From: Siphonodentalium dalli
Lineage: Eukaryota; Mollusca; Scaphopoda; Gadilida; Siphonodentaliidae
Direction: 5' to 3'
DNA: 64,000 nucleotides
NCBI GenBank assembly: GCA_032622095.1
Contig: CP136068.1
Location: 17,086,598-17,150,597, forward strand
The notes under the pieces are model-generated. The model ran no database searches. It was not told the DNA's origin and saw only the letters and a list, made by a program, of their open reading frames with translations. Position numbers and translations under genes: made by a program. This document shows positions 1 to 11,463 of the stretch, piece after piece. How positions within the stretch are numbered: position 1 is the stretch's first letter; each line of letters opens with the position of its first letter.

Positions 1-576
1 ACAACTTTCGGAACTCTTTATACCACGCCATGAGATTCCTCGCGTATACATGTATATGAATATGACAATATCTGAGAACAAACCGTTCTATCAATTTCTC
101 TCCCCGATACACAATTCAAATCAAGGACAACACGGACACTTGTAATTATTGTTAATGGCCTCGTTTTGTGTGCACCGGCAAAGAGGTAGACGCCGTTATC
201 ATAAATCGTCGTTGATTGTTGTCAGGCAGCCACGACGTAGCACGAGCTAGTCGGTAGCCTGCAAAATTGCCAGCCAACAAAACGACAATCGGGCATGGCA
301 TTTTTGAAGTTTGCAGTGCAATTTTGCCAGCGTATGAACGTACCCTAAACGTTGGATGCCGGTGTACGGCAAATTACAAATTACAATATATCTACTGTCG
401 TGCGAATTGGCGCTGTCGCCTTCCAGAAAGAAACTTTGTCGCCCAGTAATCGACACATACTGTGTTTTTTTTCGATGAAGGTCAACAAACGAGATAAATA
501 CGATCGACTGACCACATTTAAGATGAACTAACTAACTTGTAATCCGATCCTCTGGTAATTTTTATTAAGTCAGGCC
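1..576. other. Unassigned sequence at left edge
   Basis: No gene, repeat unit or inverted repeat that recurs elsewhere in the window was recognised here. Short open frames exist on both strands around 250-456, but they overlap antisense to each other and show no recognisable motif. Confidence 0.4.
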
Positions 577-587
577 ATGTTTTTGAG

Positions 588-898
588 GTTCTTGTTGTTG
601 TTGATGATGTTGTTTATTGCTGTTGTTGTTGATATTGTCGTTGATGTTGTTAATGTTGATATTGATGTTATCGTCGTTCATGTTGTTGTTGATGTTGTTG
701 ATGATGTTATCGTCGTTCATGTTGTTGTTGATGTTGTTGTTGATGCTATTGTTGTTGTTGATGATGTTGTTGTTTTTCTTGATGTTGTTATTATTGGTTT
801 TGTTGATGTCGTTGTTGTTGATGCTGTTGTTGTTTTTGTTGTTGCTGTTGTTGATGATGCTGTTGTTGTTGGTGATGTTGTTGATGTTGTTGTTTCTG
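588..898. repeat. Imperfect GTT/GAT trinucleotide tract
   Basis: About 310 bp built almost entirely of GTT and GAT triplets with occasional GCT, ATT and GTC variants. All frames read as low-complexity Val/Asp, Leu/Met or (antisense) Thr/Ser runs because of the 3-bp period, so these frames are not evidence of a protein. Confidence 0.9.
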
Positions 899-937
899 GG
901 AGGAATATGGCATGACGACCTACTTGATATTTCGCTT

Positions 938-1090
938 CTATTGCTTGTCGCTTTGCTTCTGTTTTTGGGCTTGTGCCAGTAGTTCGTGCATATCCCTCTG
1001 TAGCTTTCTCATGGAGTGAACGGAGGAGCCGCTTATACCCTGCATCACTTTGCGCCTTTGTATACCGTTTATCACATGTTTGTGTGACCC
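938..1090 (-). CDS. Candidate 3'-terminal coding exon, unidentified
   Basis: One minus-strand frame of about 50 codons looks protein-like rather than repetitive. It has a basic/amphipathic stretch (HVINGIQRRKVMQGISG) followed by a coiled-coil-like end (MRKLQRDMHELLAQAQKQ) and a TAG at 938-940. The tract after the stop (lower coordinates) would be 3' UTR. A possible acceptor AG lies at 1091-1092 but has a poor pyrimidine tract. A good donor-like GTAAGT sits on the same strand at 1129-1134, which would leave an intron of only 44 nt. I do not recognise the family. It could also be chance. Confidence 0.2.
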   Translation of the reverse strand, partial: GSHKHVINGIQRRKVMQGISGSSVHSMRKLQRDMHELLAQAQKQKQSDKQ

Positions 1091-1240
1091 CTTCAGCGTT
1101 CAAGATACAATGTATTTATTGCAAAACACTTACCTCAATGGGTAGTTGCACAATGATGATGATACATGCAATTAAAGGCCCACTTAATTTTCGAGTCACC
1201 GATTATTTGTATTATAGTGCCCTGATATACGGTTTTAATA

Positions 1241-3324
1241 ATGAAAGTGTCAATGACACTGTAGCTCAACTTGGAAACGGAATAATTTAATGTATTACAG
1301 TCAATGGAGCGATTAGGAACGTGGAAAGTTGAATGTCTAATACTAGTTTATAGACATGAAGAGAAAAGTAAAATCCAAGATGGCTGCTGGCGGCCATGTT
1401 TTCAGCCGAATGACCCCAAAATGAGTCGTTCCCATTTACATGTCATCGTTAACATCCATGACAAATTTTATGACAATCAGACTAAAGGTACGACCTGCAG
1501 CCCGTGCTAAAGAATTTAGTCATACAAAGAGTAAAATCCAAGATGGCTGCCGACGGCCATGTTTTTTCGCCAAATGACCCCAAAATTACTCGTTCCCATC
1601 TACATGTCAATATTAACATTCATGACAAATTTCATGATGATCAGATGAACAGTACGACCTGTGGCCCATGCTAATGGATTGAATTTTGAAATCAAAGATG
1701 GCCACTGGCGGCCATGTTTTTTGTCCGAATGACCCCAAAATGACTCGTTACCATTTACATTCCAATTTCAAAAGCCATGACAAATTTTATGATGATCAGA
1801 CTAAAGGTACGTCCTGTAGCCCGTGCTAAAGGATTTAGTCATACAAAGAGTAAAATACAAGATGGCTGCTGGCGGCCATGTTTTTTGGCCGAATGACCCC
1901 AAAATGACTAGTTCCCATCTACATGTCATTGTTAACATCCATGACACATTTTATGATGATCAGACTAAAGGTACGACCTGCAGCCGTGCTAAAGAATTTA
2001 GTCATTCAAAGAGTAAAATCCAAGATGGCTGCTGGTGGCCATGTTTTTTGGCCGAATGACCCCAAAATTACTCGTTCCCATCTACATGTCAATATTATCA
2101 TCCATGACAAATTTCATGATCATCAGACAAACAGTACGACCTGTGGCCCGTGCTAATGGATTAATTTTTTAAATCCAAGATGGCCGCTGGCGGCCATGTT
2201 TTTTGTCCGAATGACCCCAAAATAACTCGTTCCCATCTACATTCCAATTTCAAGAACCAAGACAAATTTTATGATGATCAGACTAAAGGTACGACCTGTA
2301 GCCCGTGCTAAAGGATTTAGTCATACAAAAAGTAAAATCCAATATGGCTGCTGGCGGCCATGTTTTTTTGCAGAATGACCCCAAAATTACTCGTTCCCAT
2401 CTACATGTCATTGTTAACATCCATGACACTTTTTATGATGATCAGACCAAAGGTACGACCTGTAGGCCGTGCCAAAGAATTTAGTCACGCAAAGAGTAAA
2501 TCTAAGATGGCTGCCGGCGGCCATGTTTTTGGGCCGAATGACCCCAAAATTACTCGTTCCCATCTACATGACAATGTTAACATTCATGACAAATTTCATG
2601 ATGATCAGACCAAAGGTGCGACCTGTAGCCCATGCTAATGGATTGAATTTTGAAATCCAAGATGGCCACTGGCGGCCATGTTGTTTGTCCGAATGACCCC
2701 AAAATGACTCGTTCCCATCTACATTCCAATTTCAACAGCCATGACAAATTTCATGATGATCAGACTAAAGGTACGACCTGTAGCCCGTGCTAAAGGATTT
2801 AGTCATACAAAGAGTAAAATCCAAAATGGCTGCTGGTGGCCATGTTTTTTTGCCGAATGACCCCAAAATGACTCGTTCCCATCTACATGTCATTATTAAC
2901 ATCCATGAACAAATTTATGATGATCCAACCAAAGGGACGACATGTAGGCCGTGCCAAAGAATTTAGTCATGCAAAGAGTAAAATCTAAGATGGCTGCCGG
3001 TGGCCATGTTTTTTGGCCGAACAACCCCAAAATTACTCGTTCCCATCTACATGTCAATATTAACATCCATGACAAATTTCATGATGATCAGACGAACAGT
3101 ACGACCTGTAGCCTGTGCTAATGGATTGAATATTGAAATCCAAGATTGCCACTGGCGGCCACGACTCGTTCCCATCTATATGTCAATGTCAACAGCTATG
3201 ACAAATTTCATAATGATCCGACCTGTAACCCGTGCTAAAGGAAATTGTTGACGCATCACGCACACACACACGGACGACAAAGCCATGGCAATAGCTCAAA
3301 CTTTACAAAGTAAAGTTGAGCTAA
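1241..3324 (+). repeat. Pearl-like element, family A copy 1 (tandem ~157-bp units)
   Basis: Starts ATGAAAGTGTCAATGACACT, a small hairpin (GTGTCA/TGACAC), then TAGCTCAACTT. The core is about 11-12 diverged tandem units of 155-160 bp, each with the landmarks AAGATGGC, GCGGCCATGTTTT, GACCCCAAAATGACTCGTTCC, CCATGACAAATTTCATGATG and GTACGACCTGTAGCCCG. The 3' end is a short CACACGGACGAC run, then the hairpin AACTTTAC-AAA-GTAAAGTT and AAGTTGAGCTAA, so TAGCTCAACTT is repeated inverted at both ends. This matches the published layout of bivalve pearl elements and of Helentron-derived repeats. It is non-coding. Confidence 0.8.
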
Positions 3325-3344
3325 AAATGGTTGATTTATAGAAG

Positions 3345-3756
3345 CATGCATGAATTATATGTCAAAGGGCCATAACTCCATTAAAAAAGATTGGATCAAA
3401 CCCATATTCGAACTCGATATGTATTTTGGGCTGAGAAACTCGCATACCAGATTTGGTGCAGGTCAGATAAATATTTTTTTAGTTATGGCAGCATGCATGA
3501 ATTCTAAGTAGAAAAAGGGCCATAACTCCGTAAAAAAAACTCGGATCAAACCCATATTCAAACTCGATCTGTATTTGGTGCTGAGAAATTCATATACAAA
3601 ATTTGGTTCCGATCAGATAGAAAAAATTTCAGTTATCGCACCATGCGTAAAGTGTCTACATACAGACAGATGGACGGACGGACTAATAACGAGTGGTCAA
3701 TCCGGACAACGACACTATGTTTACCATACTATGGTATGGGTAAACATAAAAAGTGT
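3345..3756 (+). repeat. Pearl-like element, family B copy 1
   Basis: Two units of about 158 bp marked by GGGCCATAACTCC, CCCATATTC(A/G)AACTCGAT and ATTTGGT. They are followed by an ACAGACAGATGGACGGACGG run, CAATCCGGACAACGACACTA and a 3' hairpin GTTTACCATACTATGGTATGGGTAAAC. A shorter second copy is at 54365-54752. Confidence 0.75.
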
Positions 3757-3886
3757 TAATAGCCTATATATACATAATAGTGTAAAAACTGCCACATGTA
3801 GAACTTATAATTGATCAAAAATATGATTACAGGATTCAATATATCAGTACCTAACTGTATTCAAAAGCTCAAATAATTTGTCTTAA

Positions 3887-4208
3887 CCCTTTACCCAACA
3901 GAAGGGCCCTGTGCCAGTGCATTCTCTTATATATGCGAGTCGACCATAGGTCGCCTCGCATATATAAGAGAATGAATTGGCTTAACACATTAAAAATTAT
4001 AAAATTGTTAAAGAATGTAAGAAAAAATGGTAAAAAGTTTTTTAGGCCAATGCATTCTCTTATATATGCGAGGCGACCTATGGTCGACTCGCATATATAA
4101 GAGAATGCATTGGCACAGGGCATAACTGTAACTATCACAATGTGGTCAAGGAGCCGGTTCCAATGATATCCATATTTGTATGGTTCTTTTGAGACAGACC
4201 GAAGATAT
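3887..4208. mobile_element. TTAA MITE with double palindrome cassette (3' part lost)
   Basis: Begins TTAA|CCCTTTACCCAACAGAAG at 3883. It carries two palindromes, CAATGCATTCTCTTATATAT-GCGAG through CTCGCATATATAAGAGAATG (3912-3978 and 4049-4114), joined by an AT-rich linker. Compared with the full copies at 19145-19536 and 37754-38145 it stops after GACAGACCGAAGATAT, and the pearl-A element at 4209 begins there. The closing TIR is absent. Confidence 0.8.
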
Positions 4209-4891
4209 ATGAAAGTGTCAATGACACTGTAGCTCAACTTGGAAAGGGAATAATTTAATCTATTACAGTCAATGGAGCGATTAGGAATGTGGAAAGTTGA
4301 ATGTCTAATACTAGTTTATAGACATGAAGAGAAAAGTAAAATCCAAGATGGCTGCTGACGGCCATGTCTTCGGCCGAATGACCCCAAAATGATTATATCC
4401 CATCCACATGTCATCGTTAACATCCATGACAAAATTTTATGACGATCAGACTAAAGGTACGACCTGTAGCCCATGCTAATGGATTGAATTTAGTCATACA
4501 AAGAGTAAAATCCAAGATGGCTGCTGGCGGCCATGTTTTTTGGCCGAATGACCTCAAAATGACTCGTTCCAATCTACATGTCATTGCTAACATCCATGAC
4601 AAATTTTATGATGATCAGACTAAAGGTACGACCTGTAGCCCGTGCTAATGGATTGAATTTTGAAATCAAAGATGGCCACTGGCGGCCATGTTTTTTGGAC
4701 AAATGACCCCAAAATGACTCGTTCCCATCTACATGTTAATGTCAACATCCATGACAAATTTCATAATAATTGGACCAAAGGTACGAACTGTAGCCCGTGC
4801 TAAAGGAAATTGTTGACGCATCACGCACACACGGACGACGGATACCAAGCCATGGCAATAGCTCAAACTTTACAAAGTAAAGTTGAGCTAA
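4209..4891 (+). repeat. Pearl-like element, family A copy 2
   Basis: Same 5' end (ATGAAAGTGTCAATGACACT) and same 3' hairpin plus GAGCTAA as copy 1, but only about three 157-bp core units. Copy number of the core is the main difference between pearl-A copies in this window. Confidence 0.8.
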
Positions 4892-5289
4892 CAATATATG
4901 ACATAAAATCATAAGTATCATACTATAATTAATCACCATTTGGAACGTATGTGTCTCAGAAGATGCCCATAGAGAAATAGAAAACAGCTTAAATCATAGA
5001 AAGATTTCACCCATTATGGTTCCCAGAATGCAACAGAATTCAAACTGTAGTTTATTTTCAATGGAAAGGGATTAGCCCGGATTACTCTATATCTAAATAT
5101 ATAGAGTTTTCCCCCTTCCATTGAAAAAATAGACTGTGTAGAAACTTCAGCACAGAACAGACGTCGGTTTCTGAACAAAAATTTATATAATGTGATCTGG
5201 TGGTTTGAATATTAAGTGGGCCTTTAAAGATGCTGTGTCTCGTTTTCGGTGGCTACCGCCAATTGGTGTGCATCAGTATCGGTAGACTA

Positions 5290-6007
5290 ATTAATAGGTA
5301 AAATCGAAAAATGACTAATTAAGGGCCATAACTCTATCAAATTTTATCGGGCCAGGCTGGTTTTCGAACTCGTCCGAAATATTCTTGGCAAGTATGTCTA
5401 TTCCAAATTTTAAACAAATCGGAGGACGTTTGTTGAAGTTATCGCGCTAACGAGCTAAAAATTCACAAAAAATGACTAATTAAGGGCCATAACTCTATCA
5501 AATTTTATTGGGCCAGGCTGGTTTTCGAACTCGTCCAGGATATTATTGGAAGACACTTATATACCAAATTTTAGTTGAATCGGATGACGTTTGTTGAAGT
5601 TATCGCGCTAACGAGCTGAAAATTCGTGAAAAATGACTACTTAAGGACCATAACTCTATCAAATTTTATCGGACCGGGCCGGTTTTCTAACTCGTCCGAG
5701 GTATTCTTGGGAGACACCTATATCCCAAATTTCAATCGAATCAGATAGCGTTTGTTGAAGTTGTTGCGCTAACGAGCCTAAAATCAGTGAAAAATGGCAA
5801 AGGGCCATAACTCTGTAATAAATGTGCGGACGAACCCGATTTTTTGTCTGCCGCTTACGTGCATGGATATGTACTCACACACCAAATTTTTTTAATCCGT
5901 CAATAAACGGTTGAGTTATAACCAAAACACGCCGCCCGCCCCCCGACCGCCCACCCACCGTCCCTCATCAAACTATAAGTCGAGTTTTGGAAAAAAACTC
6001 GACTAAA
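5290..6007 (+). repeat. Pearl-like element, family C copy 1
   Basis: Three to four units of about 180 bp. Landmarks are AAGGGCCATAACTCTATCAA, GGGCCAGGCTGGTTTTCGAA, CTCGTCCG and GTTGAAGTTATCGCGCTAAC. A C-rich GCCGCCCGCCCCCCGACCGC run follows, then a 3' hairpin AGTCGAGTTTT-GG-AAAAAAACTCGACT and AAA. It sits between the two inverted arms at 4892-5223 and 6008-6405. Confidence 0.75.
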
Positions 6008-6405
6008 AATATATGCCATATTATATACCATTTGAAAGAGGAAGCTCCAAAACATTGTATTATCAACTTATCCGGTGTAATAAACTGTGGACATGTTGTT
6101 TTTGTTGAGTTTTGTCCTCAAGATTGAAGTAAAAATCAGTATTATTTTCAATGCAGGGGGAATAACTCTATATATTAACGATAGAGTTCTTCCCCTTTCA
6201 TTGAAAAAGATTAAATTCTGTTGCATTCTGGATGTTAGAGGGGGGAAAGTCTTCAGCAGTTTTCTATTTCTCTGTGGGCATCTTCTGAGACACAGATGTT
6301 TCAAATAGTGATGAATAATAGTATTTTAATCATATTTTATGGCATAGATTGTTAATAAAACCGTATATCAAGTCACTATAAAAAAAATAATCGGAGACTC
6401 GAAAA
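6008..6405 (-). repeat. Second copy of the 1176-5223 element, inverted and uninterrupted
   Basis: Reading the minus strand from 6405 gives TTTTCGAGTCTCCGATTATT, then ATATACGGTTTTATTAACAA, then GTCTCAGAAGATGCCCACAG. These are the same blocks in the same order as 1192-1240 joined directly to 4892-4970. The 3.65-kb block present in the left copy is missing here, so this arm shows the pre-insertion state. Confidence 0.7.
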
Positions 6406-7259
6406 TCACCAAAAAAACAGGCAATTATTTAGAAGTAAAACAAAACGCCAACTTTTGATGTAAAATCAGCCATCAATTTTCAACAACTTTGATGTGTGTC
6501 AGAAGGAATTCAGTCATATCTGGAGTCTGACAATGCATAAAAGGACCAACGATTTTACATCAAAAGCTGGCATTTTTTGTACTTAAAAACCTGTTGCCTG
6601 TTTTTATTATTTTTGCATCAAAAGCTGGCAATTTTACATCAAAACTCTTCAGTTGCATCAAAAGTCATCAGTTACTGGCGTAACACACTGTGGTCATGAA
6701 GTTTGAGTTAATTATTTCAACCCAGGGGTGTGGATATGGAGATGTGTTTGTATGCACCTTAAGTCTGGAATGAGTGGGATACTAGTACATGTAAGTATAT
6801 GTCTTGCAATAATTGCAACATCAGAGATTTTACCATGATTTACCGCTTTACAATACACGGATAATGGTGCTGAGATAGGTTGCCTGCATGTAAATATAAT
6901 TGTCTACTCAGTACAGCTTTCCATAATGTATGTAACTCATTAGCATAGCCCTCTTATTTTCCCTGTGATAAACTCAGGAGTTGTTTTATTTTTCGCACTG
7001 TTTTAAATTTATGTACCGATGGGTTTGCAAAAAAAATTTCTTCAATGATTTGACTTTGCATTAGACATCAGACATAAACTAGAGATGGGCGTGTTCCAGA
7101 TGGGACTGAGGTATACCCCCAGTATTCAACATGTTATTTGAATGTTGTAGCCATTACTGTATATTGGGCACTGAAATTATGTGAACAGGTAACCCTAAAT
7201 CCCCTAAGCCCTAACACTAATCTTAAACCTCTTAACCCTTAATCCTAATCGTAAAACAT
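6406..7259. other. AT-rich intergenic stretch
   Basis: No coding signal. The phrase GCATCAAAAGCTGGCA / TTTTACATCAAAAGCTGGCA recurs three or four times between 6440 and 6660 in both orientations, so this is probably a degraded repeat. Confidence 0.4.
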
Positions 7260-7610
7260 ATTGACTGAAAAATGTAAGAATAAAAGCTCGGACAAAATTA
7301 TGCATTTTGAGAAGATTTTGTAAGTTGAAAAAGGGGGCTAACTCCACCAAAAAAAATCGGACAGAGCTCATAATCAAATTATGTATTTTGAGAAGATTTT
7401 GTAAGTTGAAAAAGGGGGGCTAACTCCACCAGGTGCACAGATTCCCAAGGTACTAAATATCTGTGCCAAGTTTCAAAAATATTGACCAGAAAATGTAGGA
7501 ATAAAAGCTTGGACAAAATTGTGTCCACGGACAGACAGACGGACGGACAAGCTGATTCCAGTATATCCCCCCCCAACAACTCATTGCGGGGGGTATAATT
7601 ACAGATGATA
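7260..7610 (+). repeat. Pearl-like element, family D
   Basis: A unit containing GAAAATGTA(A/G)GAATAAAAGC, TTTTGTAAGTTGAAAAAGGG and GGCTAACTCCACCA occurs about twice. It is followed by CCACGGACAGACAGACGGACGG and a G/C-rich 3' hairpin, TATATCCCCCCCC to CGGGGGGTATA (7563-7598). Confidence 0.65.
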
Positions 7611-7671
7611 TGCTGCATGGATCACTATGAGAGGTTTACATTGTAAAATGACAAACTTCAAATTGGGTTAA

Positions 7672-8063
7672 CCCTTTACCCAACAAACCGGCCAAAAACG
7701 GCCAAATAAAGCTGCAACAGCCTAAATTATCTTGGGTCTGTCTCAATAAAACCATACAAATATGGATATCATTGGAACCGGCTCATTGACCACATTGTGA
7801 TGGTTACAGTCATGCCATGTGCCAATGCATTCTCTTATATATGCGAGTCGACCATAAGTCGCCTCACATATATAAGAGAATGCATTGGCCTAAAAAAAAT
7901 CCTTTTTTTAACACTTTTTACCATTTTGTCTTACATTCTTTAACAATTTTATAATTTTTAATGTGTTAAGCCATGCATTCTCTTATATATGCGAGGCGAC
8001 CTATGGTCGACTCGCATATATAAGAGAATGCATTGGCACAGGGCCGTTCTGTTGGGTAAAGGG
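7672..8063. mobile_element. TTAA MITE with double palindrome cassette, complete
   Basis: Left TTAA|CCCTTTACCCAACAAACCGG at 7668; right GTTGGGTAAAGGG at 8051-8063 followed by TTCA (one change from TTAA). It contains two palindromic cassettes (7829-7890, 7973-8041), AT linkers and the internal block GACAGACCCAAGATAATTTAGG on the minus strand. Orientation is opposite to the copies at 19145, 34556 and 37754. Confidence 0.85.
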
Positions 8064-8069
8064 TTCAAG

Positions 8070-8905
8070 TCTGCAGATAGTGTGTCCAAATTCATCCTCC
8101 GGGAACTCATTCTGCTTAGGCCTCGTCTTCTGGGAAGTATATATAGTCTAAAATATTAACATTCCTTTTAGTTAATTTTCCCTTCTCTTCAGTTTCTTTA
8201 TCCCATAATTTGCAGCAGATAAAATACATAATTGAGGTGACTAATGGGTGAACATCACCAACTTCAACTGGGGAACTTCAATCTGATCCTTGGTCTCCCA
8301 TATCACTGAAGGCCAAAGCAGAATGAGGTCCCCAGATGGTGAATTTGGTGATGCTAGACTGCTGTGCGATAAGTTGAACGACAGGGCAACGTCACGGAAT
8401 TCAATATCTGTCAATCATAAAACTGCCAACTCCATGTGATTTTATTGTTTTACAATCACAATCGACTCGTTTAACTAACAATTTAATACGTATCAAGATC
8501 CATGCACATCGAAAAACAAGTTAAAGTTATGTCCATGGATTTGGGTGGACACATGAATCTTAAGTCTCAACTATGTGCATTGGATTATCGCACTTTCTGC
8601 AATATCGCACTTTCTGCAAGTCTAAAGTTGCCGTATGCTGAATGATCTAACCAAGTTTCTACAAAAACGGGAATGTCTGTAAATCACGTGAATCAGCCGA
8701 TAGTCGGTGGCTTTTAACGACTCAAGTTTGAAGTTTGAAGTTTGTCATTGATTCCAGGCCTGAGAATATGGTAACTGACATTTGCAGAATGAGGTCCACA
8801 AAGGGTGAACTTAGTGACGCTACCCCACAAAGCAGGCTAGCATCACTAAATTCACCCTCTGGGGACTTCATTCTGCTTCGGCCTCATCTTCTCTGGAAAG
8901 TGTCT
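8070..8905. repeat. Degraded copies of the GAGGTCCCCAGAGGG foldback family
   Basis: Three remnants: 8075-8130, 8300-8400 and a better one at 8745-8905. In the last, GAATGAGGTCCACAAAGGGTG pairs with CACCCTCTGGGGACTTCATTC around a GCTACCCCACAAAGCAGGCTAGC loop. Sequence between the remnants (8400-8745) holds nothing recognised. Confidence 0.65.
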
Positions 8906-9330
8906 TTATTATCAAATTAGTTTCTTTGCAATATTCTTTTTTATTACATGATCCTACCCTTATTCCATTCAATAAACCCATTCTATAAATTGTGATATTA
9001 AACGTTCGTTTAATAACAGGAAATAGTCCCAGGTGACCTTTGACTTCCGGTTTGTCGACCTGTTAACATTCCGTACGCTACGTCTCAAAATACTATGGCT
9101 TCCAATATTTTTCCAACAAACTATTACGAATGAAGAGTTTGAAAAGTTATGTCATTAAATATACGCCATTAAATGCGCTAAAAAGTCTGTATTTATCTGG
9201 GACTATTTCGTTACGCGGGAAAATGACGAATAGTTACGTGAAACGTCATCGCATGCCTTATAGAAGCCGACGTTAATTTCGCGTCACATTTGTCGATTTA
9301 AGTATGTTTTGTCGGTGTTTTGGGTCATGT

Positions 9331-9497
9331 AATAAATAGAATCTACAACTCGTCCCCAGTTTATAGCGGAAATTACAAAACTCGTCCAGTAAATTAGGTC
9401 TGGACCTCGCCAAAGGCTCGGTCCAGACCTAATTTACTGGACTCGTTTTGTAAATTCCGCTATAAACTGGGGACTCGTTGTAGATCCTCTATTTATT
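9331..9497. repeat. Single long foldback (~165 bp)
   Basis: AATAAATAGA...TACAACTCGTCCCCAGTTTATAGC pairs with GCTATAAACTGGGGACTCGTTGTAGATCCTCTATTTATT. The arms continue through CCAGTAAATTAGGTCTGGACC to a loop of only about 14 nt near 9412. Arms are nearly identical, so it is probably a recent MITE of unknown class. Confidence 0.75.
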
Positions 9498-10663
9498 TAG
9501 TTTCTCTGTATCCCAAATTGGCAGATGAAACATTGCATAATCAAGGTTCCCAGTGGGTGCACATCACAATCCTGATTGATTTCGTAGTTGGTGGAGATTA
9601 GACACAGATGTTGGTAAAAGTCTTTTATTGCTGAATGGACTCAACCACTCAGTCCAAAAATTATACACTGGAATTGCACATTCTTCATCTGTAGGGATAT
9701 TCAGCTCACACAATTTTTTTTTTCATACCACAGTTTTTTAGAAACTTTTTTTATCACCTCATCCAATAAACATTAAGCAATTTTTTTTAAATGAATGTAT
9801 TTTAAAACTCTTGCAGTCACAGAAAAGGTCTGATTTCCCTCACAGAGATCTCACACATGAAATATAATCAGTATATGATGTGGAAGAACCATTCTAGCGA
9901 TTCCAGTGCCAACTAAAGTTTATGTTGAAAACAAAATACTTTTGGAAATTTATGGCTATCCATTATTCATCCATGTCATAATGACCTCTGGCTCATCCAT
10001 GTTATCACGGTTGGCATGGGCTCTCAGGTACTTCATGATCAATTATTGATGTTATTTCAATGATCAACTGTATTCATGGTGATTGAAGGTGCGTCATGAT
10101 GATTCATTCAAACTATCATGATATTCCTTCGACTTTAACCAACTAGTGAAGTTGGTAAGAGATGATACTGGTTTACGTTGAAGTGTGATTACCTTATTCT
10201 TCTAGTTCTATAGCGGACTTTAACTGTAAAGTATCTCTCATCTAAAATCATCAAATGGTGGTAATAAAATGTCACAATTGTGAAAATAAATTTATTCAAT
10301 AGAAAACTTTATATTTGTTCTGAACTCCACAAGAATTGACAACTGAAAGTACTAATTATAATGTGAAAAATCTATTTTATCACAATATTTACAAATTTCA
10401 AAAGAAAAAAAATCATTTGACCTCGTGAGTTTGTAACAGTTCGGGACTTCTCATAGTATAAACAAACACAGATTAAAGGTGAATTATTCTAATTGCATGG
10501 CATATTATGTGCGTAATTTAACATAAATGTTATATTATAAAACATTATGACCATATGTATCACTCTTTCTGATAAATATAGCATTTTGTATTGATCTGAA
10601 TGATAAAGTCAACTAAAAATGTGACATAAATTCCCACCACTGGATCTGGGCATAAAGTCTCTC
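9498..10663. other. Non-coding stretch without a clear feature
   Basis: AT-rich with scattered degraded repeats. A block at 10125-10180 recurs inverted at 11028-11090 (TTCGACTTAAACCAGTAT / ACTAG(T/C)TGGTT). A 26-codon minus-strand frame at 9960-10030 overlaps ATGACATGGATGAA-like repetition and was not accepted as an exon. Confidence 0.4.
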
Positions 10664-10749
10664 ACTGAGAGCGTTCCGATGTATGGCAACAAGCCATATT
10701 TCCGACTAAATCCTGAAATGTTACCCATAATTCTGCTGTGATTAATTAA

Positions 10750-10994
10750 CCCTTTGAGTGCCAGGTCCGATTTTTGTATCAACCCATATACCCTGTGCCA
10801 ATGCATTCTCTTATATATGCGAGTCGACCATAGGTCGCCTCGCATATATAAGAGAATGCATTAGCTTAACAATTGTTGTTTTTTTTTTGTTTTTTTTACA
10901 ATTTTTTACAATTTTAATATATTTTATTATATTCTTTAACAGACTTATTGTGTAGGTTTAGGGCCGATAATATCGGCCCCTGGCACTCAAAGGG
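10750..10994. mobile_element. TTAA MITE with a different TIR shell and one palindrome
   Basis: TTAA|CCCTTTGAGTGCCAGGTCCG ... GGCCCCTGGCACTCAAAGGG|TTAA, an inverted terminal repeat unlike the CCCTTTACCCAACA shell beyond the first six bases. Inside is one copy of the same palindromic cassette (10799-10863). It is inserted in a remnant of the TACAGTAATGCCC foldback, whose remaining arm continues on both sides (10664-10745 and 11000-11030). Confidence 0.8.
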
Positions 10995-11136
10995 TTAAAT
11001 TAAGGAGTCGATTATTTAGGGCATTACTGTACTTCGACTTAAACCAGTATTATCCCTACCGATATCACTAGCTGGTTCATGTTGAAGCTAACTTGGACTA
11101 GACAATCACCAGGTATCCAGTAATTCCTGATTGAAG

Positions 11137-11463
11137 CACGTTATCAGGACACAATGCATATAGTTACCATAGTAACCATACATGTAAGTCAGGTGTTATC
11201 AGAACACAATGCATGTAGTTACCATAGTAACAATGCATGTAAGTCAGGCGTTATCATGACACTATGCATGTACATGTAGTTAGTACTGTTACCATACATG
11301 TAAGTCAGGCGTTAGCATGACACAATGCATGTAGTTACCATAGTAACCATACATGTAAGTCAGGCGTTATCATGACACTATGCATGTACATGTAGTTACC
11401 ATACATGTAAGTCAGGCGTTATCATGACACTATGCATGTAGTTACCATACATGTAAGTCAGAT
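11137..11463. repeat. Tandem repeat, ~55-bp unit
   Basis: About six units built of GTCAGGCGTTATCATGACAC, (A/T)ATGCATGTAGTTACCATAGT and AACCATACATGTAA, with shortened units towards the right end. The unit is rich in self-complementary words (ATGCAT, TACATGTA, TTACCATAGTAA). Confidence 0.85.

Larger units (their letters stand above)
1176..5223. mobile_element. TTAA-flanked inverted-repeat element split by a 3.65-kb nested block
   Basis: The ends read TTAA|AGGCCCACTTAAT (1172 onward) and ATTAAGTGGGCCT|TTAA (to 5227), a perfect 13-bp TIR with TTAA on both sides. Own sequence is only 1176-1240 and 4892-5223 (about 400 bp). Between them lies a block of two pearl-A elements, a pearl-B element and a broken MITE. 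A second, uninterrupted and inverted partial copy at 6008-6405 serves as the empty site. TTAA duplication with AGG ends fits Kolobok-type DNA transposons; piggyBac is the alternative. No transposase is present. Confidence 0.65.

Noticed and set aside
577-1103. Val/Asp, Leu/Met and Thr-rich ORFs
   Set aside because: Produced by the GTT/GAT trinucleotide tract on both strands.
1304-3251. Many 60-90-codon ORFs containing MAAGGHVF or similar
   Set aside because: Repeated translations of pearl-A core units with no conserved frame; also seen at 61700-62570.
9960-10030. 26-codon frame MKYLRAHANRDNMDEPEV as a missing RBM42 3' exon
   Set aside because: No similarity to the RBM42 C-terminus, no convincing acceptor, and part of it is a local ATGACATGGATGAA repetition.
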